DNA of 64,000 bases, from NCBI RefSeq assembly GCF_049943335.1, contig NZ_JBNFVY010000001.1, positions 1 through 64,000 of the forward strand. Reading direction: 5' to 3'. Source of the stretch: JBNFVY01 sp049943335. GTDB taxonomy: Bacteria; Pseudomonadota; Alphaproteobacteria; Rhodobacterales; Rhodobacteraceae. Made by a program: the position numbers and the translations under genes. Each line of letters begins with the position of its first letter. Position 1 is the stretch's first letter. The notes beneath the pieces are model-generated. The model was given only the letters and a program-made list of their open reading frames with translations, ran no database searches and had not been told where the DNA came from. This document shows, in pieces, positions 8,437-16,352 of this stretch.

Positions 8437-8964
8437 CTACTCCGATGACTTGGCGCGAGAGAGCACATTCGCGGCAAGTATTTCAAGGGCGCTCCGCAAT
8501 TTGTCATCGCGGGTGTCGGCGCTGAGCTCGCGCGCGGCCTGTGTGATTTCCGGGGATTTGTCCACCGATGGCTTGCGCGCGTGTTCAAAGCTGGCGCGCC
8601 CTTCGTGAAAACCGGTGGGGGCGGTCTGGGTGATACGGATGCGGGCAATGGCGGCATAGCCATAGCAGGCGTTCACCTTGTCGCGGATCTTGGGCAGTTC
8701 GGCCTGCAGCATCGGGGCGTTTGCGCCTGTCGTCAGCACCGTCAGCGTGGCCCCGAAACCGCCCTTGGAATAGCTGACATTGACCGGGCGGGCGATCGAC
8801 GCGGTCTGTTCGCCCACGATCTCGGGCCAGTGGGTCAGCAACCGGGTCACGGCAAAGCCGCGTGTTTCCCCGGCTTTGCGGATGCGCGTTTGCAACAGCG
8901 ACGAGGCGCGTTGAAAGCCGCGCTTCTTTCTGTTCCGATTGTGATCCTTTGCATCGCCGGTCAT
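8437..8964 (-). CDS. dciA: DUF721/DciA replicative-helicase loader-like protein
   Basis: A 175-residue DUF721 protein. DciA proteins interact with the replicative helicase DnaB and help its loading in bacteria that lack DnaC/DnaI. The domain is the N-terminal 110 residues: a basic start (RNRKKRGFQRASSLL), LTHWPEIVGEQTASIARPV near residue 45, and a LTVLTTGANAPMLQAELP beta-helix portion near 75-92, ending in a YGYAAIARIRITQT strand. The C-terminal tail is charged and low in conservation. It is the first gene of the dciA-dsbA-like-CoA transferase group and is divergent from mutY, 83 bases away. Confidence 0.85.
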   Translation of the reverse strand: MTGDAKDHNRNRKKRGFQRASSLLQTRIRKAGETRGFAVTRLLTHWPEIVGEQTASIARPVNVSYSKGGFGATLTVLTTGANAPMLQAELPKIRDKVNACYGYAAIARIRITQTAPTGFHEGRASFEHARKPSVDKSPEITQAARELSADTRDDKLRSALEILAANVLSRAKSSE

Positions 8965-9047
8965 GGGTGGCCTATCCAGTTTCCGGGCCTATTTTAGGCG
9001 GCGCAGGGCCCGGGGCCAGCATAAAGCACAGGGCAGAGGTATAAAGA

Positions 9048-10073
9048 TTGCGTGAAACAGACATGAGCGACGCCTTGCTGGCGTGGTACGACCAATATGC
9101 GCGCGATCTGCCATGGCGGGTATCGCCGCAGGATCGTGCGCAGGGCGTGGTGCCCGATCCCTACCGGGTCTGGCTGTCCGAGGTGATGCTGCAGCAGACG
9201 ACAGTGCCCGCGGTGCGCGACTATTTCCACCGGTTTACCGCGCGCTGGCCAAGGGTCACCGATCTGGCCGCAGCCGAAGATGCCGATGTGATGGCGCAAT
9301 GGGCCGGGCTGGGGTACTATGCACGGGCGCGCAACCTTTTGAAATGCGCGCGCGCGGTGGTTCAGGATCACGGCGGGCGGTTCCCCGACACGCGCGACGG
9401 GCTCATCGCTTTGCCCGGCATTGGCCCTTACACGGCGGCGGCCATTTCCGCGATTGCCTTTGAGCAGCCCGAAACGGTGGTGGATGGCAACGTCGAGCGC
9501 GTGATGGCACGCGTCTTTGCCGTGCGCGATCCCCTGCCCGGCGCCAAACGCAAGCTGAGCGATCTGGCCGCCCGGCTGACGCCGCAACACCGGGCGGGCG
9601 ACTATGCTCAGGCGGTCATGGACCTTGGGGCGACGGTCTGCACCCCGCGCAGCCCGTCATGCGGGATCTGCCCGTGGCAGGCGCCTTGCGCGGCCCGCGC
9701 CAAGGGCATCGCCGCCGAGCTGCCGAAAAAGACCGCCAAAAAGCCCAAGCCGGTGCGCAGGGGCTATGTCTATTTGGCCCACCGTGGCCCGGGCTGGCTG
9801 GTTGAAACACGGCCCGGTTCGGGCCTGCTGGGCGGCATGCTGGGCTTTCCGGGAACCGACTGGACCGACGATCCCGCACATGCGCCACCCTTCGATGCAG
9901 ACTGGCGGAATATCGGCGGCGTTAAGCATACCTTCACCCATTTCCACTTGGAATTGACCGTGATGGCGGCCCCGGCGCCGGATCACGCGGACGGACGGTT
10001 CGAACCTGTGACCGCTTCGTCCCTTCCGACCGTGATGAAAAAGGCATACGTTCTGGCCCAGACCCAAGACTGA
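9048..10073 (+). CDS. mutY: A/G-specific adenine DNA glycosylase MutY
   Basis: Removes adenine paired with 8-oxoguanine, in the GO repair system (mutM is also in this window). It is 341 aa. It has the catalytic SEVMLQQT (Glu46), the helix-hairpin-helix LPGIGPYTAAAI near 122, catalytic Asp146 in VVDGNVERV and the iron-sulfur ligands C198-x6-C205-x2-C208-x5-C214. A NUDIX-like C-terminal domain that reads 8-oxoG begins around residue 235. The TTG at 9048 is preferred because GAGGT lies seven bases upstream; an in-frame ATG at 9063 has no comparable ribosome site but remains possible. Confidence 0.95.
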   Translation: MRETDMSDALLAWYDQYARDLPWRVSPQDRAQGVVPDPYRVWLSEVMLQQTTVPAVRDYFHRFTARWPRVTDLAAAEDADVMAQWAGLGYYARARNLLKCARAVVQDHGGRFPDTRDGLIALPGIGPYTAAAISAIAFEQPETVVDGNVERVMARVFAVRDPLPGAKRKLSDLAARLTPQHRAGDYAQAVMDLGATVCTPRSPSCGICPWQAPCAARAKGIAAELPKKTAKKPKPVRRGYVYLAHRGPGWLVETRPGSGLLGGMLGFPGTDWTDDPAHAPPFDADWRNIGGVKHTFTHFHLELTVMAAPAPDHADGRFEPVTASSLPTVMKKAYVLAQTQD

Positions 10074-10082
10074 CCCGATCAC

Positions 10083-11219
10083 ATGAGCACAACCATTTCC
10101 TATCGTCCGTCCCCGGCCCTGCCGTTTTGGCTGTCATTGGGCATGGTGCCCATGGCCGTGATCGGGGCGTGGTACGGCGGCTGGACGGTGGTCTTGCTGC
10201 CCGCATACGGCTGGTGGCTGTTTACCTTGCTCGATGCGATCCTGGGGTTGGATGCGGGCAACGCCGACCCCCACACCCCGCAAAGCGATCTGTTTTGGCA
10301 CCGCGCGATCACGATCCTGTGGTTCCCGGTGCAGGTGGCGTTGATTTACGGGATGATCTGGTGGGTCACGCGATCGGACCATCTGGGGCTGGTGGAAACG
10401 ATCGTGCTGTTCTTTGGCGTGGGTGTCGCGTCGGGGTCGATCGGGATCGTCTATGCCCATGAACTGCTCCACCAGAAAAACCCGCTGGAACGCTGGTTGG
10501 GTGATTTGCTGCTGGCGACTGTGCTCTATTCGCACTTTCGATCTGAACATCTGTTGGTCCACCACGTGCACGTCGCAACACCGCGCGACGCGGTAAGCGC
10601 GCGCTACAACGAAGGGTTTCACAGATATTTCCTGCGTGTCCTGAGAGAGTGTCCGCGATCAGCCTGGCGGGCGGAAACGGCGATGCTGGCGCGCCGAAAA
10701 CTGGGGCCGCTGCACCGGCGCAATCCGTTCTGGCGCTATGGCGCGCTGCAATTGCTGGCCTTGGCGCTGGCCTATGTCATCGGCGGTTGGACCGGCTTGG
10801 CACTGTTCCTGTTCCAGGCGTTGGTGGCGGTGTGGCAGCTGGAATTGACCAACTATGTCGAACACTACGGGCTGACGCGCGAATATCTTGAAAATGGCCG
10901 CTACGAACACGTCAAGCCGCGCCATTCGTGGAATGCAGCGCACAAGGCGACGAACTGGTTGCTGATCAATCTGCAGCGCCATTCCGATCACCACTACAAG
11001 CCGGATCGGCGCTTTCCGCTGCTTCAGAACCACGCCCCCGACGACGCGCCCCAGCTGCCCTTTGGCTATCCGCTGATGGGCAGTATCGCGATGATCCCGC
11101 CGATCTGGCGGCGCGTGATGAACCCCAGAGTGCGCGCCTGGCGCAAGCAGCACTACCCCCATATCGATGATTGGTCGCCCTATAAGGCCGGGACCAATCC
11201 GATGCCCACGGGCAGCTAA
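10083..11219 (+). CDS. alkB: Membrane di-iron alkane 1-monooxygenase
   Basis: Integral-membrane non-haem di-iron hydroxylase that oxidises the terminal carbon of alkanes. It is 378 aa. The histidine clusters of the family are present: HELLH at 126-130, EHLLVHH at 155-161 followed by VHVATPRDA, NYVEHYGL near 258 and LQRHSDHHYKPDRRFPLL near 298. Hydrophobic stretches near residues 14-55, 75-95, 103-123 and 218-250 give about six membrane spans. No rubredoxin, rubredoxin reductase or alcohol dehydrogenase gene is adjacent, so electron transfer must be supplied from elsewhere. It begins ten bases after mutY and may be co-transcribed with it. Confidence 0.92.
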   Translation: MSTTISYRPSPALPFWLSLGMVPMAVIGAWYGGWTVVLLPAYGWWLFTLLDAILGLDAGNADPHTPQSDLFWHRAITILWFPVQVALIYGMIWWVTRSDHLGLVETIVLFFGVGVASGSIGIVYAHELLHQKNPLERWLGDLLLATVLYSHFRSEHLLVHHVHVATPRDAVSARYNEGFHRYFLRVLRECPRSAWRAETAMLARRKLGPLHRRNPFWRYGALQLLALALAYVIGGWTGLALFLFQALVAVWQLELTNYVEHYGLTREYLENGRYEHVKPRHSWNAAHKATNWLLINLQRHSDHHYKPDRRFPLLQNHAPDDAPQLPFGYPLMGSIAMIPPIWRRVMNPRVRAWRKQHYPHIDDWSPYKAGTNPMPTGS

Positions 11220-11245
11220 AAAAAACCCCGCCACAAAGGGCGGGG
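11218..11245 (-). terminator. Intrinsic terminator of ccrM
   Basis: Perfect seven-base stem CCCCGCC / GGCGGGG (11226-11232 with 11239-11245) with a six-base loop. Eight consecutive A residues (11218-11225) precede it on the plus strand, so on the minus strand the stem is followed by a run of T. This suits termination of ccrM, whose stop is about 50 bases away. The plus-strand alkB gene lacks a T run on its side and ends inside the A tract. Confidence 0.8.
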
Positions 11246-11294
11246 CAAAGGTGATGCCGTGGAAGTCAGGCCACAGGCACCGGCGGTATAGTGA

Positions 11295-12401
11295 TCAGTT
11301 CATTTCCGAGCGGATTTGCTGGCGCAACACGTCGATCGGCAGCGTCTTGCCATCACGGCGGATGTGCCAATAGGTCCAGCCGTTGCAACTGGGTGCGCCT
11401 TCCAGGTGGGCGCCGACCTGGTGGATCGACCCCTTGACGTCTTGCCCCACCAACGTGCCGTCGGCGCGCACGCGGGCCTTGTGGCGATTGCCGATGGAAT
11501 ACAGCTCTTCGCCCGGACGCAGCAGGCCGCGTTCGACCAATTGACCAAAGGGCACGCGCGGCGCGGCACGTTTCGATGTGCTGACTTCCAGCGCTTCCTT
11601 GTCGAACTTGCGCACCTTGGACAGCCGCTTTTCAGCCACTTCGCGATAGGCGCGTTCACGTTCGATCCCGATGAATTCGCGACCCAGCATCTTGGCCACC
11701 GCCCCGGTGGTGCCCGTGCCGAAGAACGGATCGAGGATCACATCGCCAGGGTTCGTGGTGCCCAGCAGAACGCGGTGCAACAGGGATTCAGGTTTCTGGG
11801 TCGGGTGGGCCTTGTCGCCGTTATCGTCCTTGAGCCGTTCGTTGCCATTGCAGATCGGCAGCACCCAATCCGAGCGCATCTGGATACCTTCGTTCAGGGC
11901 CTTCAGCGCTTCGTAGTTGAACGTGTATTTCGCACCTTCCGACTTGCTGGCCCAGATCAGCGTCTCGTGCGCGTTGGTCAGGCGTTTGCCGCGGAAATTG
12001 GGCATCGGGTTCGCCTTGCGCCAGACGACATCGTTCAGGATCCAAAAGCCCTGGTTCTGCAACTCGGCGCCCATCCGGAACACGTTGTGATAAGACCCGA
12101 TGACCCAGATCGCCCCGTTGAGTTTCAGCAGGCGGCGCGCGGCCGTCAACCATTCGCGGGTGAAATCGTCATAGGCCTGAAAGCTGGAAAACTGGTCCCA
12201 GTCGTTGTCGACCGCGTCCACCTTGGAATTGTCGGGGCGATGCAGATCGCCGCGCAACTGAAGATTGTAGGGCGGATCGGCGAAAATCAGGTCGATGGAC
12301 GCCTCTGGCAGACTGTTCATCACGTCGATGCAGTCGCCTGGCAATATCTGGTTCAACGGCAGCGTCGCCGCCGCCTTTTTGGCCGTCGTTTTCGTTTTCA
12401 T
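11295..12401 (-). CDS. ccrM: Cell-cycle DNA adenine methyltransferase CcrM (GANTC)
   Basis: Beta-class N6-adenine methyltransferase that modifies GANTC late in the alphaproteobacterial cell cycle. It is 368 aa. The catalytic DPPY is at residues 42-45 in FADPPYNLQLRGDL, and the S-adenosylmethionine motif comes later, as expected for the beta class, in ILDPFFGTGTTGAVAKMLG near 230. The C-terminal domain typical of CcrM (RGLLRPGEELY onward, with CNGWTYWHIRRDGK) is complete. The ATG at 12401 has GAGGC about seven bases upstream and is chosen over a longer TTG frame. Its upstream region carries three GANTC sites, so self-regulation by methylation state is likely. Confidence 0.96.
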   Translation of the reverse strand: MKTKTTAKKAAATLPLNQILPGDCIDVMNSLPEASIDLIFADPPYNLQLRGDLHRPDNSKVDAVDNDWDQFSSFQAYDDFTREWLTAARRLLKLNGAIWVIGSYHNVFRMGAELQNQGFWILNDVVWRKANPMPNFRGKRLTNAHETLIWASKSEGAKYTFNYEALKALNEGIQMRSDWVLPICNGNERLKDDNGDKAHPTQKPESLLHRVLLGTTNPGDVILDPFFGTGTTGAVAKMLGREFIGIERERAYREVAEKRLSKVRKFDKEALEVSTSKRAAPRVPFGQLVERGLLRPGEELYSIGNRHKARVRADGTLVGQDVKGSIHQVGAHLEGAPSCNGWTYWHIRRDGKTLPIDVLRQQIRSEMN

Positions 12402-12450
12402 ACTCTGCCTCGTGCCGCGCTTTTTGCGCTGTTTGCTTGTGGACAAAGAT

Positions 12451-12490
12451 GAGTCACGACCGATTCGTGGTCAAATATTTTATTTGAATC
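12451..12490. promoter_or_regulatory. Cluster of three GANTC sites upstream of ccrM
   Basis: GAGTC at 12451-12455, GATTC at 12462-12466 and GAATC at 12486-12490 lie within 40 bases immediately upstream of ccrM. Between them on the minus strand a TTGACC element with a CATCTT 17 bases later could be the promoter. In Caulobacter the ccrM promoter region also carries GANTC sites that tie expression to methylation state. A TGTGGACAA sequence at 12438-12446, one base off a DnaA box, sits just downstream. Sites are seen; regulatory function is inferred. Confidence 0.7.
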
Positions 12491-12496
12491 AGTGGG

Positions 12497-13123
12497 TTAT
12501 GATTTTTCTTGATACAATATCTTGTGGATAGGTTTGAACGAACGTCTATGGTGTGGGGTCACGCCGAATTTGCGCAGCCCATCCTGATGCAGTTTTGTCC
12601 CATATCCGGCGTTCGTGTCCCAGCCGTAACCGGGATGCTGTTGCGCCAAGTCCACCATCAGCCGGTCGCGCCATATTTTTGCAACAATGGACGCAGCGGC
12701 AATCGACACGCTGATGCTGTCACCTTTCACAACGGCGTCACACCTGTGGTTGAGCCCGCGTGGGATCTGGTTGCCGTCGACCAGCACGTGATCGGGCGCG
12801 GTCGGCAGGGCGGCCACGGCGCGCTCCATCGCCAAATGCGAGGCCCGCAGGATATTCAGATCGTCGATTTCGGCAACGCTGGCCTGCCCGATGCCAATCT
12901 GGGCGCAGTCCTGCAACTGGTTGGCCAAATCGGCCCGGCGCTTGGCGCTCAGCTGTTTCGAATCGTTCAGCCCGTCTGGAATGGCCTGGGGATCAAGGAT
13001 CACCGCAGCCGCGACAACAGGCCCGGCCCACGGACCGCGCCCGACTTCGTCCACGCCCGCCACATTGCGCGCGCCGGCCAGTCTGACTGCAGTTTCAAGA
13101 TCGAAATTCGGGATCGTCGCCAT
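12497..13123 (-). CDS. rnhB: Ribonuclease HII
   Basis: Cleaves RNA in RNA-DNA hybrids and initiates ribonucleotide excision repair. It is 208 aa. Metal-site residues are in GVDEVGRGPWAGPVVAAAV (Asp25, Glu26), VLVDGNQIPRGL near 110 and SIVAKIWRDRLM near 150. The C-terminus has the usual HPGYGWDTNAGYGTKLH and HHRRSFKPI blocks. The ATG at 13123 is selected because the domain starts there; the upstream frame to 13435 overlaps a different gene and a terminator. It precedes ccrM on the same strand with a 95-base gap, a neighbourhood often seen in Rhodobacterales. Confidence 0.93.
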   Translation of the reverse strand: MATIPNFDLETAVRLAGARNVAGVDEVGRGPWAGPVVAAAVILDPQAIPDGLNDSKQLSAKRRADLANQLQDCAQIGIGQASVAEIDDLNILRASHLAMERAVAALPTAPDHVLVDGNQIPRGLNHRCDAVVKGDSISVSIAAASIVAKIWRDRLMVDLAQQHPGYGWDTNAGYGTKLHQDGLRKFGVTPHHRRSFKPIHKILYQEKS

Positions 13124-13156
13124 AGCTCTGCGGACCATGCTAGGGGCGGAAATGCA

Positions 13157-13187
13157 AGAAAAAAGGGCGGGCTGAAATTGCCCGCCC
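13157..13187 (-). terminator. Intrinsic terminator of the 13.3-kb secreted-protein gene
   Basis: Eight-base stem GGGCGGGC / GCCCGCCC (13165-13172 with 13180-13187) with a seven-base loop. It is preceded on the plus strand by an A-rich tract at 13157-13164, which becomes a T run on the minus strand. It lies 65 bases after the stop of the minus-strand gene that starts at 13716, and separates that gene from rnhB. Confidence 0.75.
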
Positions 13188-13251
13188 AGTTCACCAAGCG
13201 CACCATCGGAATATGGGGACCTGCGCGCTGGCTGCTCGTTATTCAGAAATT

Positions 13252-13716
13252 TCAGTGCGCGACCCGGTAGCCATTGCGTTTGAGACACGCCGTGGCATAG
13301 GCAGGCTGCAGCCCGCTTTGCGTTTTCAGACGGACGCGGCAGGTTTGGGGAAGCTTGCCCTTGTGGGGCATCGCGCGGCTCAGGCAGTTCGCCGGAATGT
13401 AGCTGAGCTGACGGCCGGCGCGGGTGATCACGCAATTGCGCGGGATGGCCATCTGCGTGGCCAGACGCCGCTGGACGGCCGGGCTGTTGTATTGCGGTTC
13501 ACGAACGATCGGTGGCGCCTGTGTGGATTTGGGTTGGCTATACGAGCTGCTGGCGCGAGTGGACCCCGAAATGGCGCTGCCAATGGCCAGGATTGCAAAA
13601 GCGCCTAAGGCAGCGCGGGCAATGTCCTGGGAATCCGCGGCGCGCAGCTGCCCCGGGGCAAGCCCGCCAAGGGCCAGCGAAGTTGTAAGGGCGATCGCCT
13701 GAAGTGTCCGGATCAT
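13252..13716 (-). CDS. Hypothetical secreted cysteine-containing protein
   Basis: A 154-residue protein I do not recognise. It begins with a signal peptide (MIRTLQAIALTTSLALGGLA, cleavage probably after residue 26, LRA-AD). A second hydrophobic Ala/Gly stretch follows near residues 36-50, then a Ser/Pro/Gln linker. The C-terminal 65 residues hold four cysteines (PRNCVIT, PANCLSR, QTCRVR, ATACLKR), which could form two disulfides in the periplasm. The ATG at 13716 has AAGGA about seven bases upstream. It stands alone, with its own terminator, and is divergent from the next small secreted protein across a 140-base AT-rich spacer. Confidence 0.6.
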   Translation of the reverse strand: MIRTLQAIALTTSLALGGLAPGQLRAADSQDIARAALGAFAILAIGSAISGSTRASSSYSQPKSTQAPPIVREPQYNSPAVQRRLATQMAIPRNCVITRAGRQLSYIPANCLSRAMPHKGKLPQTCRVRLKTQSGLQPAYATACLKRNGYRVAH

Positions 13717-13856
13717 GTTATTTCCTTTCCGCATCTGTCCAAATCAATGCAACCAGCATCGCGTCGGTAGAAAAAATTTATCAATAACAGCGACTTGATA
13801 GTCCATAACGGCCACCTGCTATTGAATAACACCGCACAGTTAGGCAGGGTTTTGGC

Positions 13857-14117
13857 ATGAAATTCAGATCATTGATCCCAGCGGCGGCCATGTGTGTCGG
13901 CTTGTGTATCGGGCTGTCGGCTTCGGCGGCTTCGGCGGCTTCGGCGGCGTGCCTTGTGGAATACAAGGCCAAGCGAACCAATCCGACGGAATACAGGCAC
14001 GCCGCAATGACGGTGCCGGACGCGATGTGTTCGCCGGCTGACGCCCGCCCCTACGTGCAAGAGGAACTGGCCAAATCCGGCTGGACGCTCTTGACGATTG
14101 TCAAAGTCAGCAGGTGA
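13857..14117 (+). CDS. Small secreted protein coupled to a membrane winged-helix gene
   Basis: An 86-residue protein with a signal peptide (residues 1 to about 30). The mature part of about 55 residues has two cysteines (AACLVEYK and DAMCSPAD) that could pair. The signal sequence end is expanded by three copies of a nine-base repeat coding Ala-Ser-Ala. No family is recognised. Its stop overlaps the start of the downstream membrane protein by four bases (GTGA), so the two are translated together. A periplasmic partner or ligand-sensing role for the neighbour is possible but is inference only. It lies across an AT-rich divergent spacer from another small secreted protein. Confidence 0.6.
   Translation: MKFRSLIPAAAMCVGLCIGLSASAASAASAACLVEYKAKRTNPTEYRHAAMTVPDAMCSPADARPYVQEELAKSGWTLLTIVKVSR
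13920..13946 (+). repeat. Three tandem copies of a 9-bp repeat in a signal-peptide coding region
   Basis: Unit GCTTCGGCG repeated three times without mismatch. It encodes Ala/Ser residues at the end of the signal peptide of the small secreted protein, and copy-number change would alter signal-peptide length in frame. Confidence 0.85.
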
Positions 14118-14848
14118 TCGGGCGCATGCGTTTTCCCAAAGCCGCAACAGATCCGACCAGCGTGCGCCGTGCCGGGTCGCGGATTGTCACCTATGGCGTG
14201 CTGGCCGTTGTCTTTATTCTGGCGCTGGCGGCGATCCTGTTGTTCGTGAACCTGCCGACCGGCACAGCATTCAGCGAACGTGTCGACAGGATATTTGTCG
14301 AATACGATTTGACCTCAAGCAGTCAGGAACCCGAAACGGTGGGTCGGTTGTTGGGAATCCTGGCCGATTCCGGTGCTGCGTTTTCCGACGTCTTGGCCTC
14401 GTATCGCGTGATCATTTTCGTGTTGCTGGTGTTCTCATGCGCCCTTTTGATGGCCGCGCTGATTTTCCTGGTGACCATCGTGTCGCTGAACCGCCGCATG
14501 GGCGAGGTAGAGCGGGCGGGCATCCAGATATCATCGCTGTTGATTTCACGCGAAGAGAACACGGTTTATTTGAACAACATCGAACTAAAGCTGACCGAAG
14601 CCGCCGTCGAGACGCTGGCCGTTCTGGCCGAAGCGCGGATGGACGAAGATATCCTGTCGGGTCTGCAGATCGACGCGATGATATCGGGCCGCGATCCGTC
14701 CGATTGCGATGAAGCAACCGGCACGATGCGGATCAAACGCCTTCGCGACGCGCTGGGGAATCAGATCGTGAGCGAGCTGTTGGTCAAGAACATTGCGCGC
14801 AAAGGCTATATGCTGTCCGTCCCGCGTGATGCCATCCGAATGATCTGA
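14114..14848 (+). CDS. Membrane protein with cytoplasmic OmpR/ToxR-type winged helix
   Basis: A 244-residue protein with two membrane spans, residues about 24-45 and 99-123. They enclose a periplasmic loop of some 53 residues, and a C-terminal cytoplasmic domain follows. That domain matches the OmpR-type winged helix in order: a strand and ELKLTEAAVETLAVLAEA helix (about 152-169), then MRIKRLRDALGN (recognition-helix region) and LLVKNIARKGYMLSV (wing; compare the family ending GxGYxL). ToxR/CadC proteins have the DNA-binding domain at the N-terminus; here it is C-terminal. It starts with GTG overlapping the small secreted protein gene. Membrane-bound transcription control is inferred; target genes are unknown. 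Confidence 0.65.
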   Translation: MIGRMRFPKAATDPTSVRRAGSRIVTYGVLAVVFILALAAILLFVNLPTGTAFSERVDRIFVEYDLTSSSQEPETVGRLLGILADSGAAFSDVLASYRVIIFVLLVFSCALLMAALIFLVTIVSLNRRMGEVERAGIQISSLLISREENTVYLNNIELKLTEAAVETLAVLAEARMDEDILSGLQIDAMISGRDPSDCDEATGTMRIKRLRDALGNQIVSELLVKNIARKGYMLSVPRDAIRMI

Positions 14849-14911
14849 GCACCGGGAAGACCGGACCGGGGCGTCTTTGGAATTGCATCAGATCGCGCGC
14901 GGGTTGCCCAT

Positions 14912-14930
14912 GCGCCGCCGGTTGCGGCGC
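14912..14930. other. GC-rich hairpin between convergent genes
   Basis: Perfect seven-base stem GCGCCGC / GCGGCGC with a five-base loop in the 146-base gap between the winged-helix gene and pncB, whose stops face each other. There is no T run on either side, so it is only a possible weak terminator. Confidence 0.35.
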
Positions 14931-14994
14931 GACTACGTCCGCCGCAGGCCTTTGCCAACGTGTGGGCCAGCCAAGGCAAAGTTCATCCGCTGAC

Positions 14995-16287
14995 TTAAAC
15001 CACAACCTCCATCCCCACCTGTTCGCCGACGCCGAACACCCGTTTATACCGCGCAACTTCGTCCGCGGGGCCCATGGCCTTGTTGGGGTTGTCGCTGAGT
15101 TTGACCGTGGGGTGGCCGTTGGCGCTGATGGCTTTGCAAACCAGACTGAACGGGGCCAAGGCGTCATTTTCGGTGAGGCCACGGAAATCGTTGGTCAACA
15201 GCGTGCCCCAGCCAAAGCTGATGCGCACGCGGTCGGCAAATTGGGCGTGGAGTTCGACAATCTTGTCCACGTCCAGCCCGTCGGAAAAGATGATCAGCTT
15301 TTTCGACGGATCCTCGCCGCGGGATTTCCACCAATCGATCGCCACCTCGGCCCAGGTGGCCGGATCGCCTGAATCAATGCGGATGCCCGTCCAGCCGGCC
15401 AGCCAGTCGGGCGCGCGGTCCAGAAAGCCCCGTGTGCCATAGGTGTCGGGCAGGATAATGCGCAGGTTGCCATCGTGTTCCTCTTGCCAGTCGGCAAGCA
15501 CGTCATAGGGCGCCTGGCGCAAGGCGTCGTCGGTTTCGGCCAGCGCGGAATAGACCATGGGCAGTTCATGCGCGTTGGTGCCGACCGCCTCAAGGTCGCG
15601 TTTCATGGCGATCAGGCAGTTCGAGGTGCCCGAAAACTTGTCGCCCAGCCCTTCGGTCATCGCCTGCACGCACCAGTCCTGCCACAAATAGGAATGGCGC
15701 CGCCGGGTGCCGAAATCGGCGATCTTCAGCCCTTCGAGCGGGCGCAGCCGTTCCACCTTTTCCCACAGTTTGGTCATCGCGCGCGCATAGAGAACCTTGA
15801 GCTCGAACCGGCCCATGGTATTGAGCACGGCGCGTGATCGCAGTTCCATCAGGATGGCAAGGGCGGGGATTTCCCACAGCATCACTTCGGGCCAACTGCC
15901 TTCGAAGGTCAGCTCATACTGGCCGTCGCGCTTTTCCAGATGATAGGGGGGCAGTTGCAGCCCTTCGAACCATTCCATGAAGTCGGGGCGGAACATCTGG
16001 CGCTTGCCGTAAAAGGTGTTGCCGCGCAGCCAGGTGCTTTCGCCGCGGGTCAGCCGCAAGGACCGCACATGGTCAAGCTGTTCGCGCAATTCGCCTTCGT
16101 CAATCATCTCGGCCAGGCGGATATGCTTGGACCGGTTGATCAGGCTGAAGGTAACTGTGGTGTCGGGCTTGTTTCTGAAGACCGACTGGCACATCAATAG
16201 CTTATAGAAGTCGGTATCGATAAGAGACCGAACGATTGGGTCGATCTTCCATTTGTGGTTGTGGACTCGTGTGGCAATATCGACCAT
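14995..16287 (-). CDS. pncB: Nicotinate phosphoribosyltransferase
   Basis: Makes nicotinate mononucleotide from nicotinate and PRPP in the NAD salvage (Preiss-Handler) route. It is 430 aa, normal for the bacterial PncB type. Landmarks are SLIDTDFYKLLMCQSVF near residue 20, an FGTRRRHSYLWQ block near 198, FSGTSNCLIAMKRDL, the GTNAHE motif near 240, GIRIDSGDP near 310 and the FSDGLDVDKI phosphate-binding segment near 345. The ATG at 16287 is used because the conserved N-terminus begins there; the longer frame runs through the divergent promoter. pncA, which produces nicotinate from nicotinamide, is 1 kb away. Confidence 0.95.
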   Translation of the reverse strand: MVDIATRVHNHKWKIDPIVRSLIDTDFYKLLMCQSVFRNKPDTTVTFSLINRSKHIRLAEMIDEGELREQLDHVRSLRLTRGESTWLRGNTFYGKRQMFRPDFMEWFEGLQLPPYHLEKRDGQYELTFEGSWPEVMLWEIPALAILMELRSRAVLNTMGRFELKVLYARAMTKLWEKVERLRPLEGLKIADFGTRRRHSYLWQDWCVQAMTEGLGDKFSGTSNCLIAMKRDLEAVGTNAHELPMVYSALAETDDALRQAPYDVLADWQEEHDGNLRIILPDTYGTRGFLDRAPDWLAGWTGIRIDSGDPATWAEVAIDWWKSRGEDPSKKLIIFSDGLDVDKIVELHAQFADRVRISFGWGTLLTNDFRGLTENDALAPFSLVCKAISANGHPTVKLSDNPNKAMGPADEVARYKRVFGVGEQVGMEVVV

Positions 16288-16352
16288 GGCGCGCTCCGTG
16301 CTTGCCAAGCGGTTAAAGCAGGCGCGCGTGGGGGTTGGCAAGTGAGGTGGGT

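Noticed and set aside
12402..12446. Longer ccrM start at a TTG 45 bases upstream
   Set aside because: The added residues are not conserved CcrM sequence and would cover the probable promoter; the ATG at 12401 has a good ribosome site.
13920..13946. Short repeat as a CRISPR-like or mobile-element signal
   Set aside because: It is an in-frame nine-base tandem coding for Ala/Ser in a signal peptide, without spacers. No other repeat array was seen in the window.
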